From contig NZ_CP027557.1 of the NCBI RefSeq assembly GCF_014854695.1, forward strand, positions 1,550,001-1,614,000: 64,000 nt of DNA, in the 5' to 3' direction. Both the position numbers and the translations under genes were made by a program. Of the stretch, positions 24,037-32,327 are shown piece after piece (the first letter of the stretch is position 1; the number at the start of each line of letters is the position of its first letter). A model generated the notes under the pieces. The model was not told the origin of the DNA, did not search any database, and worked only from the letters and a program-made list of their open reading frames with translations. The DNA comes from Rhodococcus rhodochrous (GTDB lineage: Bacteria > Actinomycetota > Actinomycetes > Mycobacteriales > Mycobacteriaceae).

Positions 24037-26562
24037 ATGAGTGGGAATCCCATCCGCAGGGTTGCCCTGCGCAACCTCGCCGCACACAAGGTGCGGCTCG
24101 CCCTGACCGTGCTCTCCGTGGTGCTCGGCACGGCCTTCATCACCGGTTCGTTCGTCTTCACCGACACCCTGCAGCGCACCTTCGACGGCATCTTCGGCGA
24201 CGTCGCCCAGGGCGTCGACGTCCGCGTCAGCACCGAGCAGTACGGCACCAGCGGTGTCCCGATCGAGGCAGTGGACCAGGTCGCCGCCCTCCCCGGCGTC
24301 GAGCGCACGTCCCCGTCGATCGGTGGCGGCATCATCGTCCTCGACTCCGAGGGCGCCGCGATCCAGACCGGAGGCGCACCCGCCGAGGGCTACGCCTACA
24401 TCCCGCCCGACCGTCTCGTCGGCGAACCGGAGACCTTCGTGGCCGGTGGACCGCCGGCGGAGAGCGGGCAGATCGCGCTCAACGAGAGCGCGGCCGAACG
24501 CGGTGATCTCTCGATCGGCGACACCACGACCGTGCTCACCGTCTCGCAGGGCATGGTGCCGGTGACCGTCAGCGGCATCTACGAACTCGAGACCGACACC
24601 GGCGGCTACATCGGTGCGTTGTTCACCGAGGAACAGGCCTCGCAGCTGTTCACCGACGGCCGGCACGTCGGCTTCCTCGACGTCGCGGGCGACGGTTCGC
24701 TCTCGCCCGAGCAACTGCGCGACGAGATCGCGGCGGCGCTGCCCGACCTGAAGGTGCAGACCGGAGCCGAGGTCACCGAGGAGACCAAGTCGCAGGTCGC
24801 CGAGGCCCTGAACTTCCTCAACTACTTCCTGCTCGCGTTCGGCGCGATCGCACTGCTCGTCGGCACGTTCATCATCTACAACACCTTCTCGATGATCGTC
24901 GCCCAGCGACTGCGCGAACTCGCCCTGCTCCGCGCGATCGGTGCGAGCCGCAAGCAGGTCGGCCGGTCGGTCACCCTCGAGGCCTTCGTCGTCGGCCTGA
25001 TCGGCAGCATCATCGGTATCGCCGCGGGCGTCGCGCTCGCCTACGGTCTGCGCGCGGCACTGAACGCCGCGGATCTCGGACTGCCGTCGGGCCCGCTGCA
25101 GTTGTCCCCGCGTACCGTGATCGTCGCGCTGCTCGTCGGCGTGGTCGTGACGATGGTCAGCGCCTACGCCCCGGCGCGACGCGCGACCCACGTTCCGCCC
25201 GTCGCCGCGATGCGCGAGGAATCCACGGCGACCGTCGAGTCGCTGCGCCTCCGCACGATCATCGGTGTGCTCTGCGCGATCGTCGGTGCGGCGCTCGTCG
25301 TGGTGGGCGCACAGCAGGTCGGTGGCGGCGCGGCCGCGACCGTCGGTATCGGCGCCTTCCTGCTGATCCTGTCGGTGCTGTTCGCGGCGCCGGCGTTGTC
25401 CCGGCCCGTCGTGAACGCACTCGGTGCCGTCTTCGCCCGGCCCTTCGGAGCGATCGGCCGGCTCGCGCGCACCAACGCGACCCGCAATCCGCGTCGCACC
25501 GCCGCGACCGCCTTCGCCCTCACTCTGGGTCTGATGCTCGTCTCCGTCATCGGGGTGTTCGGGTCGTCGGCGAAGGCCAGTGTCGACGCGCTCGTCGACA
25601 ACGGTGTCGAGGCGGACTTCATGCTCACCGGGCCGCAGATGTTCGGTGTCCCGACCCCCGCCGCCGAAGCGGTCCGCGGGGTGGACGGCATCGAGGAGGT
25701 CGTGCCCGCCTACGGCGTGCAGGCCAAGATCGACGAGGACTTCGAGTTCGGCACCGGAGCAGGCGGACCCCTCCAGGACGTCCTCGATCTGGACATGGTC
25801 GCGGGTGCCTTCGAGGTGACCGGGAACGAGATCCTCGTCTCGCAGACCTCGGCGGACGACCGAGGCTGGGAGGTGGGCTCCACCGTTCCGCTCACCAGCC
25901 GCGACGGCGACACCGTCGACACCACGGTCGCCGGCATCTTCACCGACAACCAGCTGATCGGTCCGTGGGTCGTCTCGCAGGAGCTGTTCGAGCAGTTCAC
26001 GCCGCCGAACAACCGGTCGGCGCTCGTCGTCCTCATGAACACCGTCGACGGTGCCGATCCGGAGACCGTGCGCGCGTCGATCGAGGAGGCCGTCAAGGAC
26101 TACGTGATCGTGCAGGTCCTCGACCGAGAGCAGTTCAAGGGGCAGCAGGCGCAGCAGATCGACATGCTCCTCGCGATCCTCTACGGCCTGCTCGCCCTCG
26201 CCGTGGTCATCGCCATCCTGGGCATCGTCAACACCCTGGCGCTGTCGGTGGTGGAACGGCGACGGGAGATCGGCATGCTCCGCGCCGTCGGTATGCAACG
26301 CGCCCAGGTGCGTCGCACGATCTACCTGGAGTCGCTGCTCATCGCGGTCTTCGGTGCGGTCGTGGGTGTCGTGCTCGGTCTCGCGTTCGGCTGGGCGTTC
26401 GTGCGCACCCTCGCCGATCAGGGACTCGACATCATCTCGGTGCCGTGGTCGCAGGTCGTCGGCATGCTCGTCGCGTCCGGCATCATCGGTGTCCTCGCGG
26501 CGCTGTGGCCCGGCCAGCGTGCGGCGAAGACGCCGCCGCTCGAAGCGATCAGCGACATGTAG
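24037..26562 (+). CDS. FtsX-like permease with two FtsX domains
   Basis: 841 residues. After an N-terminal helix (about 15-40, RRVALRNLAAHKVRLALTVLSVV) comes an extracytoplasmic MacB-type domain to about residue 260, then three helices (first FtsX domain, 265-385), a short pair of helices (about 405-460), a second N-terminal-like helix, another extracytoplasmic domain (500-710) and the second FtsX domain (three helices, 715-835; the loop ends ERRREIGMLRAVGMQR). This 10-helix duplicated form pairs with the ATPase upstream. ATG 24037 follows AGGAG. It is the end of the operon: a hairpin lies 56 bp after the stop. Confidence 0.9.
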   Translation: MSGNPIRRVALRNLAAHKVRLALTVLSVVLGTAFITGSFVFTDTLQRTFDGIFGDVAQGVDVRVSTEQYGTSGVPIEAVDQVAALPGVERTSPSIGGGIIVLDSEGAAIQTGGAPAEGYAYIPPDRLVGEPETFVAGGPPAESGQIALNESAAERGDLSIGDTTTVLTVSQGMVPVTVSGIYELETDTGGYIGALFTEEQASQLFTDGRHVGFLDVAGDGSLSPEQLRDEIAAALPDLKVQTGAEVTEETKSQVAEALNFLNYFLLAFGAIALLVGTFIIYNTFSMIVAQRLRELALLRAIGASRKQVGRSVTLEAFVVGLIGSIIGIAAGVALAYGLRAALNAADLGLPSGPLQLSPRTVIVALLVGVVVTMVSAYAPARRATHVPPVAAMREESTATVESLRLRTIIGVLCAIVGAALVVVGAQQVGGGAAATVGIGAFLLILSVLFAAPALSRPVVNALGAVFARPFGAIGRLARTNATRNPRRTAATAFALTLGLMLVSVIGVFGSSAKASVDALVDNGVEADFMLTGPQMFGVPTPAAEAVRGVDGIEEVVPAYGVQAKIDEDFEFGTGAGGPLQDVLDLDMVAGAFEVTGNEILVSQTSADDRGWEVGSTVPLTSRDGDTVDTTVAGIFTDNQLIGPWVVSQELFEQFTPPNNRSALVVLMNTVDGADPETVRASIEEAVKDYVIVQVLDREQFKGQQAQQIDMLLAILYGLLALAVVIAILGIVNTLALSVVERRREIGMLRAVGMQRAQVRRTIYLESLLIAVFGAVVGVVLGLAFGWAFVRTLADQGLDIISVPWSQVVGMLVASGIIGVLAALWPGQRAAKTPPLEAISDM

Positions 26563-26574
26563 GCAGAAAGTGCC

Positions 26575-26614
26575 TGTGGATACGAGTTGTCCACAGGCAG
26601 TGGAGTTGTCCACA
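26575..26614. promoter_or_regulatory. Cluster of three DnaA-box-like 9-mers
   Basis: TGTGGATAC (26575-26583, reverse orientation GTATCCACA), TTGTCCACA (26587-26595) and TTGTCCACA again (26606-26614). The last form is the DnaA box preferred in actinobacteria. The first two also make an 8-bp dyad, CCTGTGGA and TCCACAGG. No replication gene is near. Confidence 0.45.
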
Positions 26615-26617
26615 GCA

Positions 26618-26647
26618 ACCGGCCCGCGGAGCGATCCGCGGGCCGGT
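26618..26647 (+). terminator. Hairpin terminator of the FtsX operon
   Basis: A perfect 13-bp stem, ACCGGCCCGCGGA with its complement, and a GCGA tetraloop. It separates the permease gene from the DUF1023 gene at 26691. Confidence 0.75.
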
Positions 26648-26690
26648 CGTCGTCGGTGCCCCTTATGCTTCCGCGGCAGGGGGTGGTGGT

Positions 26691-28313
26691 GTGCGGGTGG
26701 ACGATCTGGCGGGGTGGGATCCGGATGCGCTCGAGAGCATGGCGACCGAACTCGCTGCGTGTGCCGACGCGGTGGACGCCGTGGCCGGCGACGTGGTGCG
26801 GTCGGCATCCTTCGGCGACGCCTGGAGCGGTGCGGCTCACGAGGAAGCGAGGTCCGTATTCTCCTCGTACGGGCGGGATCTCGCGGCGCAGGCCGAGGCG
26901 TATCGGCAGGTGTCCGCGTGTGCGCGGTTCGTCGTGCCGCGACTGCGGGCACTGCACGCCGAACTGGGCGAGCTGCAGGTCAGGGCCGCTGCACGGGGTT
27001 TCCCGCTCGACGCCGACGAACTGCTCGCCGCGTCGCTGCGATCGTTGCTCGTCCGTGCCGAGGGGCTCGACCGTGAGGCCGCCGCTCGCCTGAGTGCCGA
27101 ATCCGAGCTGCCGGCAACGATTCTCGGCGAACAGGATCGCCTCCACACCGCGATTCCGCGGTCCGGATCGACGACGCTGCCGGCCCTGCCGGATCCGGCC
27201 GCCGAACCCGTGCAGGTCGCGCAGTGGTGGAACGGTCTCGACGACACGGCACGCACCGCGCTCGTCGCCGAACATCCCGAACGGATCGGCGCTCTCGACG
27301 GACTGCCCGCCGCGGCTCGCGATCTCGCCAATCGTGCCCTGCTCGACGACGAACGCCGCCGCCTCGAATCCGTGGCGACGCAGTTGCGGGCCGAACTCGA
27401 CGCGATGTTCCTCGGTGGCACCGTGATCGACCGTCTCGGCGTCACCGGACTGTTCACCGACGCCGATGCGGGCCTCGAACAGACAGTACGGAAGATCGAA
27501 GCCCTCGACGCGATCGACGCGACCCTCGCCCACGGCGACCGGCAATTGCTCGCCCTCGACCTGTCCGGGCGCGAAGCGATGGCAGCCGTGGCCGTCGGGG
27601 ACGTCGACACCGCCGACCACCTGGCCGTCTTCGTCCCCGGTGCCGGCTCGACCGTGCAGGGCAATCTGCAGGGCTACGACACGCAGGTCGCGGCGCTGCG
27701 CGATTCTGCTCGGCTCCACCTCACCGGCGACTCCGCTCGCCTCCACCTCACCGACCACACCGGCGGCGATCCCTCCGTCGCGGCGGTCACCTGGCTGAAC
27801 TACCAGGCGCCCCACTGGGGATGGGGTCTCGCGTTCACCGAGCGCAGTCCGGTCTCCGACCTCGCCGCCCGGATCGCCGCACCTCGCCTGGTCGACTTCC
27901 TCGACGGCATCGCGGCCTCGCGCCCCGACGACCCGCGTATCACCACGGTCGGGCATTCCTACGGGGCCGTCGTCTCCGGTCTGGCACTGAGGGAGACCGG
28001 TGCGGTCGATGCCGCGGTGTTCGTCGGGGCTCCGGGGATCGGGACCGGCGACGTGACCGACCTGCGGATCCCACCCGGCTCCGCCTATCTCGTCGAAGCC
28101 GAATGCGACATCGTCGCCGACGTCGGAACCTTCGGCGGCGACCCGAGCTTCCTCGACGGCCTGACGCATCTTCCCGCCGGTCCCGGCACCACCGCCGCCG
28201 GAGCTCCGCTCGCGGGCATCACCGGCCACAGCTCGTATCTCACCCCCGGAACGTCGAGTTCCCACCACATCGCCGGTGTCGTCGCAGGCACCGCAGAACG
28301 GAGTATGCCGTGA
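26691..28313 (+). CDS. DUF1023 alpha/beta hydrolase with N-terminal WXG-like helical domain
   Basis: 540 residues. The first 110 residues are helical with a W-S-G turn (FGDAWSGAAHEEARSVFSSY), as in WXG100/ESX substrates. The C-terminal 340 residues are a DUF1023 hydrolase: WWNGLDDTARTALVAEHPERIGALDG and DLANRALL mark the family, and the nucleophile elbow is GHSYGAVV, with Asp in VEAECDIVADVG and His in GHSSYL. No signal peptide is seen; export by a type VII system is possible by analogy. A 27-bp internal repeat gives two DSARLHLT copies. GTG 26691 follows a G-rich ribosome site. The stop overlaps the lipoprotein start (GTGA). Confidence 0.82.
   Translation: MRVDDLAGWDPDALESMATELAACADAVDAVAGDVVRSASFGDAWSGAAHEEARSVFSSYGRDLAAQAEAYRQVSACARFVVPRLRALHAELGELQVRAAARGFPLDADELLAASLRSLLVRAEGLDREAAARLSAESELPATILGEQDRLHTAIPRSGSTTLPALPDPAAEPVQVAQWWNGLDDTARTALVAEHPERIGALDGLPAAARDLANRALLDDERRRLESVATQLRAELDAMFLGGTVIDRLGVTGLFTDADAGLEQTVRKIEALDAIDATLAHGDRQLLALDLSGREAMAAVAVGDVDTADHLAVFVPGAGSTVQGNLQGYDTQVAALRDSARLHLTGDSARLHLTDHTGGDPSVAAVTWLNYQAPHWGWGLAFTERSPVSDLAARIAAPRLVDFLDGIAASRPDDPRITTVGHSYGAVVSGLALRETGAVDAAVFVGAPGIGTGDVTDLRIPPGSAYLVEAECDIVADVGTFGGDPSFLDGLTHLPAGPGTTAAGAPLAGITGHSSYLTPGTSSSHHIAGVVAGTAERSMP
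27702..27755 (+). repeat. 27-bp direct tandem repeat inside the DUF1023 gene
   Basis: Two in-frame copies (27702-27728, 27729-27755) encode DSARLHLTG and DSARLHLTD. They sit between the strand carrying the oxyanion hole and the next helix of the hydrolase domain, so the loop is nine residues longer than needed. Confidence 0.85.
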
Positions 28314-28804
28314 CCTCTGCGTGGAGTTCCCGGCTCGGGGCGAGCGTCGTCCTGCCGGCAGTACTGCTCGCCGCATGCACCACCACGGTGACCCCGGTCG
28401 CGATGCCCGAACCGGTCGCCACGACCAGCGCGGGCGCGGTCGAGTTCTACACCGCCGTGCAGCGCGACGTCCTCACCGCACTGTCCGCCGAGTTCCCCGG
28501 CGTGCGCTTCGAACCGAAGTACGCGAGCACCACGGCGGGATGCACGCTGCCCGACGGCACCTCGGGGCTCACGGTGCACCTTCCGATCCACGGCTCCGGC
28601 CGACCGGTGCCGGTCGACGAACTCGACCGCGCGGCCAGGGTCTTCGAGGACACCGCCGCGCGGGCGGGCTTCCACGGTCGCCATGTGCTGCCTCCGGACA
28701 CCGGTTTCGCCGTCCGGATGTTCGCGGCCGACGGCTCGTACATCACCTTCGGCAGTTACGTCGCCGCGACCGTCGGACTCACCGTCGGTTGTTACCGGGA
28801 GTAG
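28310..28804 (+). CDS. Uncharacterised lipoprotein
   Basis: 164 residues. The signal peptide ends in the lipobox VLLAAC near residue 23, then CTTTVTPVAMPEPV. The mature part contains AVEFYTAVQRDVLTALSAEFPGV and two more cysteines (TTAGCTLPDG and GLTVGCYRE), probably a disulfide. I do not recognise a family beyond resemblance to small mycobacterial Lpp proteins. The start overlaps the DUF1023 stop, so the two are made together and may act together at the envelope. Confidence 0.75.
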   Translation: MTSAWSSRLGASVVLPAVLLAACTTTVTPVAMPEPVATTSAGAVEFYTAVQRDVLTALSAEFPGVRFEPKYASTTAGCTLPDGTSGLTVHLPIHGSGRPVPVDELDRAARVFEDTAARAGFHGRHVLPPDTGFAVRMFAADGSYITFGSYVAATVGLTVGCYRE

Positions 28805-28887
28805 GCCCGGATGTCGGTTAGGCTCGTCCGAGCGACGGCCGCTCGGGCCGTCGTGATTCGTGCTGGCAGCCGTGGAGGGACGAACAG

Positions 28888-29889
28888 ATGCGCCCGATGC
28901 TCGGCATCTCCGTCGACGACGGTGAAGTGTGCGCGGTCCTCGTCGATGCCGACGTTCCGAGTCTCGGTCCGTTCGACTCCCAGCGAGGCTTCGGCGCACC
29001 CGGGGACACACCGGCCGAGGCCGCCGCCGCTGCCGCCTCTGCCATGGCGGAACGTGCCGCCGCGGCGTCGCTGACCCTGTCCGCGGCCGCGGTGGTGACC
29101 GGTCCCGAGAACGACGAGGACGCCGAACCGGTCACCGAGGCGGTGCGAGCCGTGCTCGGTATCGACGTCGACTCGGTCCTGCTCGACGAAGCGCGACTGG
29201 CCTTCCTCGCCGGAGCACCCGAACTCGCGGAACTGCCGGTCCTGGCCTTGCACACCCGCACCTACGGCGTCGAATCGGCATCGATGGTCGACGTCCCTTC
29301 ACGCACGGTGCTGTCCACGGTCAGCCCCGACGGCGACGAGTTCGGCCCCTACACACAGTCCCTGCCCGAGGCGATGGACGAAGCGGTCGCCCGCGCCGGA
29401 ACCTCGCCCGACGCCGTGGTGTTCCTCGATCTGCGTCCCGGCGACGCCCGTCCGGCACGAGAACTCGCCACCGTCCTCGGTGTTCCCTTCGTGACTCCGC
29501 ACGGGGTGCCCTGGCATCGCGCGACCGGTGCCGCGCTCGTCGCATCCGCCCGCCGTACCCCGGCGGTCGTCGCCGCGCCCACGAACCGCCGTCGCGGCAC
29601 CGTCCTGCTGGCCACGCTCGTCGCGCTCGTCGCCCTGCTGGGTGGGGGACTGGCCGTCGCGGTGAGCAGTGGCGTGCAGGCGGAACGCTCCGCGCCGGGG
29701 TTGCAGACCGCCGTGGCACCGCCGCCGTCGCCGGTGCCGTCTCCCGACCGCGCACCCGTCGCCGATCCGTGCTCCGAGGCGCGACCGGCATCGTGGCCGG
29801 CCCACGCGTCCGATCCCGTCGACCCGGTGCCGACGCCCGAGACTCCTACCGAGATACCCTGCGGCAGCGCACCTCCCACCGCTCCGTGA
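28888..29889 (+). CDS. Membrane-anchored protein, actinobacterial DUF7159-like
   Basis: 333 residues. The N-terminal 225 residues look like an incomplete actin/Hsp70-type fold (MLGISVDDGEVCAVLVDAD at the start, WHRATGAALVASA near 210) but lack a full ATP site. One membrane helix (about 232-253, VLLATLVALVALLGGGLAVAV) is followed by an 80-residue Pro-rich segment with two cysteines, which should lie outside the cell. It may sense or organise something at the envelope. It begins 83 bp after the lipoprotein, so it could belong to the same transcript. The family name is from memory and the function is unknown. Confidence 0.65.
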   Translation: MRPMLGISVDDGEVCAVLVDADVPSLGPFDSQRGFGAPGDTPAEAAAAAASAMAERAAAASLTLSAAAVVTGPENDEDAEPVTEAVRAVLGIDVDSVLLDEARLAFLAGAPELAELPVLALHTRTYGVESASMVDVPSRTVLSTVSPDGDEFGPYTQSLPEAMDEAVARAGTSPDAVVFLDLRPGDARPARELATVLGVPFVTPHGVPWHRATGAALVASARRTPAVVAAPTNRRRGTVLLATLVALVALLGGGLAVAVSSGVQAERSAPGLQTAVAPPPSPVPSPDRAPVADPCSEARPASWPAHASDPVDPVPTPETPTEIPCGSAPPTAP

Positions 29890-29913
29890 CCGGCCGGTGA
29901 TCGGGCGCGCCGC

Positions 29914-30873
29914 TCAGACTCGTAGTGCCCGGCCGGCGCGCGTCAGCGCCTCCGCATCGGACGCGACAACGACCTCGGCGAACCGCTCGCGGTAGTCGCC
30001 GAGATCGTCGCCGACCGAACCGACCACCGCGACCACCGGAACGTCGCCGCAGCGCGCGAGGAGCACTGAGACGATCTTGCCTGCCCGCGACTGGCCGTCG
30101 AGCCGTCCCTCGCCGACCACCACGAGATCGGCGGTGCGCACGGCGTCGTCGAAGCCCACTGCGTCGAGCACGAAGTCGGCTCCCGACCGCAGTTCGGCAC
30201 CGAACCGCGACCACATCCCACCGGAGAAACCACCGGCCGCACCCGAGCCGTCGACCTCCCGCGGGTCGCGAGGGAGTGTCAGCGCGGTCTCCTCGAGGCG
30301 GCGCGTGAGCAGCGCGACGGCCGCCGCGTCGGCGCCCTTCTGCGGCCCGAAGATCCGTGCCGCATCGGTATAACGGGTCGTCACGTCGGACAGCACGGTC
30401 ACGCGGGCCTCGCCGAGCCCACCCCGCTCGTCGATCGCGGCGATCGCACCCGCACCACCGTCGGTCGTCGCCGATCCACCGGCCGCGACGACGATGTGCC
30501 GTGCTCCGCGCCGGACCGCTTCGGCCATGACCATCCCGGTGCCGTAGGTATCGGCGATGACCGCGTCGCGCGGACCGTCGTGCGGGGTGGTGATGCCACT
30601 CGCGGTCGCCAGTTCGACGACCGCCGTGCCGTCCGACGACATCCCCAGCAGCCCGCGGCACGGTGCTCGCCACGGATTCACGGCCTCGACCTCGATCCGG
30701 GCGAGACCGAGCGGCCCGGCGAGTGCGTCGAGTGTGCCCTCACCGCCGTCCGCGACGGGCATCCGGATCGCGGTGTGCCCGGCGCTCTCCACACCGGAGG
30801 CGATCGCGTCGGCGACCTCGACGGCGGTGTAGGTGCCCTTGAAGCTGTCGGGGGCGATCAGGATGCGGGTCAC
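29914..30873 (-). CDS. Glycerate kinase (GlxK/GarK family), compact form
   Basis: 319 residues, shorter than the usual 370-380. It phosphorylates glycerate in glyoxylate or serine metabolism. Family motifs: ILIAPDSFKGTYTA at the start, MPVADGGEGT, HIVVAAGGSATTDGGAG, IFGPQKGA, and GEGRLDGQSRAGK. The missing length seems to come from the loops after the ADGGEGT motif and near the C-terminus. GTG 30873 overlaps the HMG-CoA-lyase-like stop (GTGA), so the two are co-translated. That link is unusual, since glycerate kinases normally sit beside glyoxylate carboligase genes. Confidence 0.85.
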   Translation of the reverse strand: MTRILIAPDSFKGTYTAVEVADAIASGVESAGHTAIRMPVADGGEGTLDALAGPLGLARIEVEAVNPWRAPCRGLLGMSSDGTAVVELATASGITTPHDGPRDAVIADTYGTGMVMAEAVRRGARHIVVAAGGSATTDGGAGAIAAIDERGGLGEARVTVLSDVTTRYTDAARIFGPQKGADAAAVALLTRRLEETALTLPRDPREVDGSGAAGGFSGGMWSRFGAELRSGADFVLDAVGFDDAVRTADLVVVGEGRLDGQSRAGKIVSVLLARCGDVPVVAVVGSVGDDLGDYRERFAEVVVASDAEALTRAGRALRV

Positions 30874-31811
30874 CGGAGCACCCAGTCGAAGGCCTCGGCC
30901 TCGGAGCGGGCGCCCTGCCGGGCACGCGACCGGTTCGGTTCGTCCAGTTCGGCGACGATGTCCTCACCGAGGCGGACCAGAGAGCCGAAGACCTCCGGGT
31001 CCAGCCACGACGGACGGGTCGCGAAGAGCAGGTCCTCGCTCGCGGTGTTGCCACTCGCACCCGGTGCGAACGGGCAGCCGCCCAGGCCGGCGAGCGCGCC
31101 GTCGACGACGGTCGCTCCGGCGTCGATCGCGGCGAGGCTGTTGGCGACACCGAGGCCCCACGTGTCGTGACCGTGGTAGACGATCCGTCGGTCGGGGGAT
31201 TCGGCGGCCAGCCGCGCGACCAGCGACGACACCTGGCCGGGCACGGCCTGGCCCAGGGTGTCGGCGACGACGATGTCGGCGGCTCCGTCGGTGCGCGGGT
31301 CGCACGCGATCTCCACGACGCGGTCGGGGTCGACCGGCCCGTCGAACGGGCACGTGAACGAAGTGGCCAGGCACAACTGGATGCTGCCGCCGACGGCGTG
31401 GGCGCGTTCGATCGCCGCCGGCATCGCGGCGATGCTGTCCTCGGTGTCGCGGCCGATGTTGGCGCGGTTGTGGGCGTCGGAGACCGAGAAGCAGTACTGG
31501 AACCGGCGGGCACCGGCCGCGATCGCCTTCTCGACGTGGCGCGGTGTGGCGACCCAGATCCAGCAGCGGTCGAGTTCCTCCTCGGTCAGCGCCGCCACGA
31601 GGTCGAGGGTGTTCGCCATCGGCGGCACGAGGTCGGCGCGGGCCAGGGACCCGATCTCGAGTTCGGGCACGCCCGCGGCGAGCAGCGCCCGGACGATCTC
31701 CACCTTGCGTTCGGTCGGGAGCAGCTTGCCGGTCAGTTGCAGTCCGTCGCGCAGCGTCACGTCCCGCAGGATCACGTCCGTGCGCGCTCGGTCACTCGTC
31801 GGTCCCGCCAC
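30870..31811 (-). CDS. Hydroxymethylglutaryl-CoA lyase-like enzyme
   Basis: 313 residues, a TIM-barrel lyase of the HMGL family that splits HMG-CoA (leucine breakdown) or a related 3-hydroxy-3-methyl acyl-CoA. Seen are RDVTLRDGLQ at the barrel start (metal Asp), the CoA-side YHGHDTWGLGVAN (HxH metal ligands) and the family loop GLGGCPFAPGASGNTASEDL with the catalytic Cys. GTG 31811, preceded by GGGGAGG, is preferred to a longer frame. The glycerate kinase follows with a GTGA overlap. Confidence 0.87.
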   Translation of the reverse strand: MAGPTSDRARTDVILRDVTLRDGLQLTGKLLPTERKVEIVRALLAAGVPELEIGSLARADLVPPMANTLDLVAALTEEELDRCWIWVATPRHVEKAIAAGARRFQYCFSVSDAHNRANIGRDTEDSIAAMPAAIERAHAVGGSIQLCLATSFTCPFDGPVDPDRVVEIACDPRTDGAADIVVADTLGQAVPGQVSSLVARLAAESPDRRIVYHGHDTWGLGVANSLAAIDAGATVVDGALAGLGGCPFAPGASGNTASEDLLFATRPSWLDPEVFGSLVRLGEDIVAELDEPNRSRARQGARSEAEAFDWVLR

Positions 31812-31985
31812 AGTTTCCGCCTCCCCGTCGTGTTCCTGCCGACCCCACCGTCTCGAACCGCACCAGTATGCCCCGGTCACCGTGCGGGCACGATCCGTCG
31901 ACACACCGATGGACTTTCGCGAGGACTGTGACAGATGACACTATCCTCACCGTTCTGATCGTGACTTGCCGGAAGGTGCGGGGAA

Positions 31986-32183
31986 ATGGCTTCGGTCCTG
32001 GGAAAAGTACTGCTCTGGATCGCTCTGCTGGGGGGACTGGCCGGAGCGGTGATCGCCGTGTGGGCGCTGCACGTGAACGGGCTGGTGGCCTCGCTCATCG
32101 TCGCGTCGGTGACGGGACTCGTCCTGCTGCGGCTGCGCCCGGAGGCGCGTGACGACTCCGACTCCGACATCGCCCTCACCTGA
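31986..32183 (+). CDS. Small membrane protein, 65 residues
   Basis: Two predicted membrane helices (about 6-27 and 32-50) and a charged C-terminal tail, RPEARDDSDSDIALT, probably cytoplasmic. A ribosome site GGAAGG/GCGGGG precedes ATG 31986. It stands alone, divergent from the lyase gene. No family is recognised; many actinobacteria have similar short two-helix proteins of unknown role. Confidence 0.65.
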   Translation: MASVLGKVLLWIALLGGLAGAVIAVWALHVNGLVASLIVASVTGLVLLRLRPEARDDSDSDIALT

Positions 32184-32327
32184 CGGGAAACAGGGTGTTC
32201 GGACTGTAGGGTGAGAACCGGCGTCCGGGTCGAGGGCGCCTCGCGTGGACGCGCTGCACGAGCGCGGCGTCGACGCCGGAGAGGGGGCCCGCGGCCTCCG
32301 CCGGGCGTGGAAGAGGAGCAACGGTCA

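Noticed and set aside
23896-26952. Minus-strand open frame of more than 1000 codons opposite the FtsX permease
   Set aside because: The translation is a monotone of D, R, H, G and E, the mirror of a GC-rich membrane-protein gene; the plus-strand gene has clear domains and a ribosome site.
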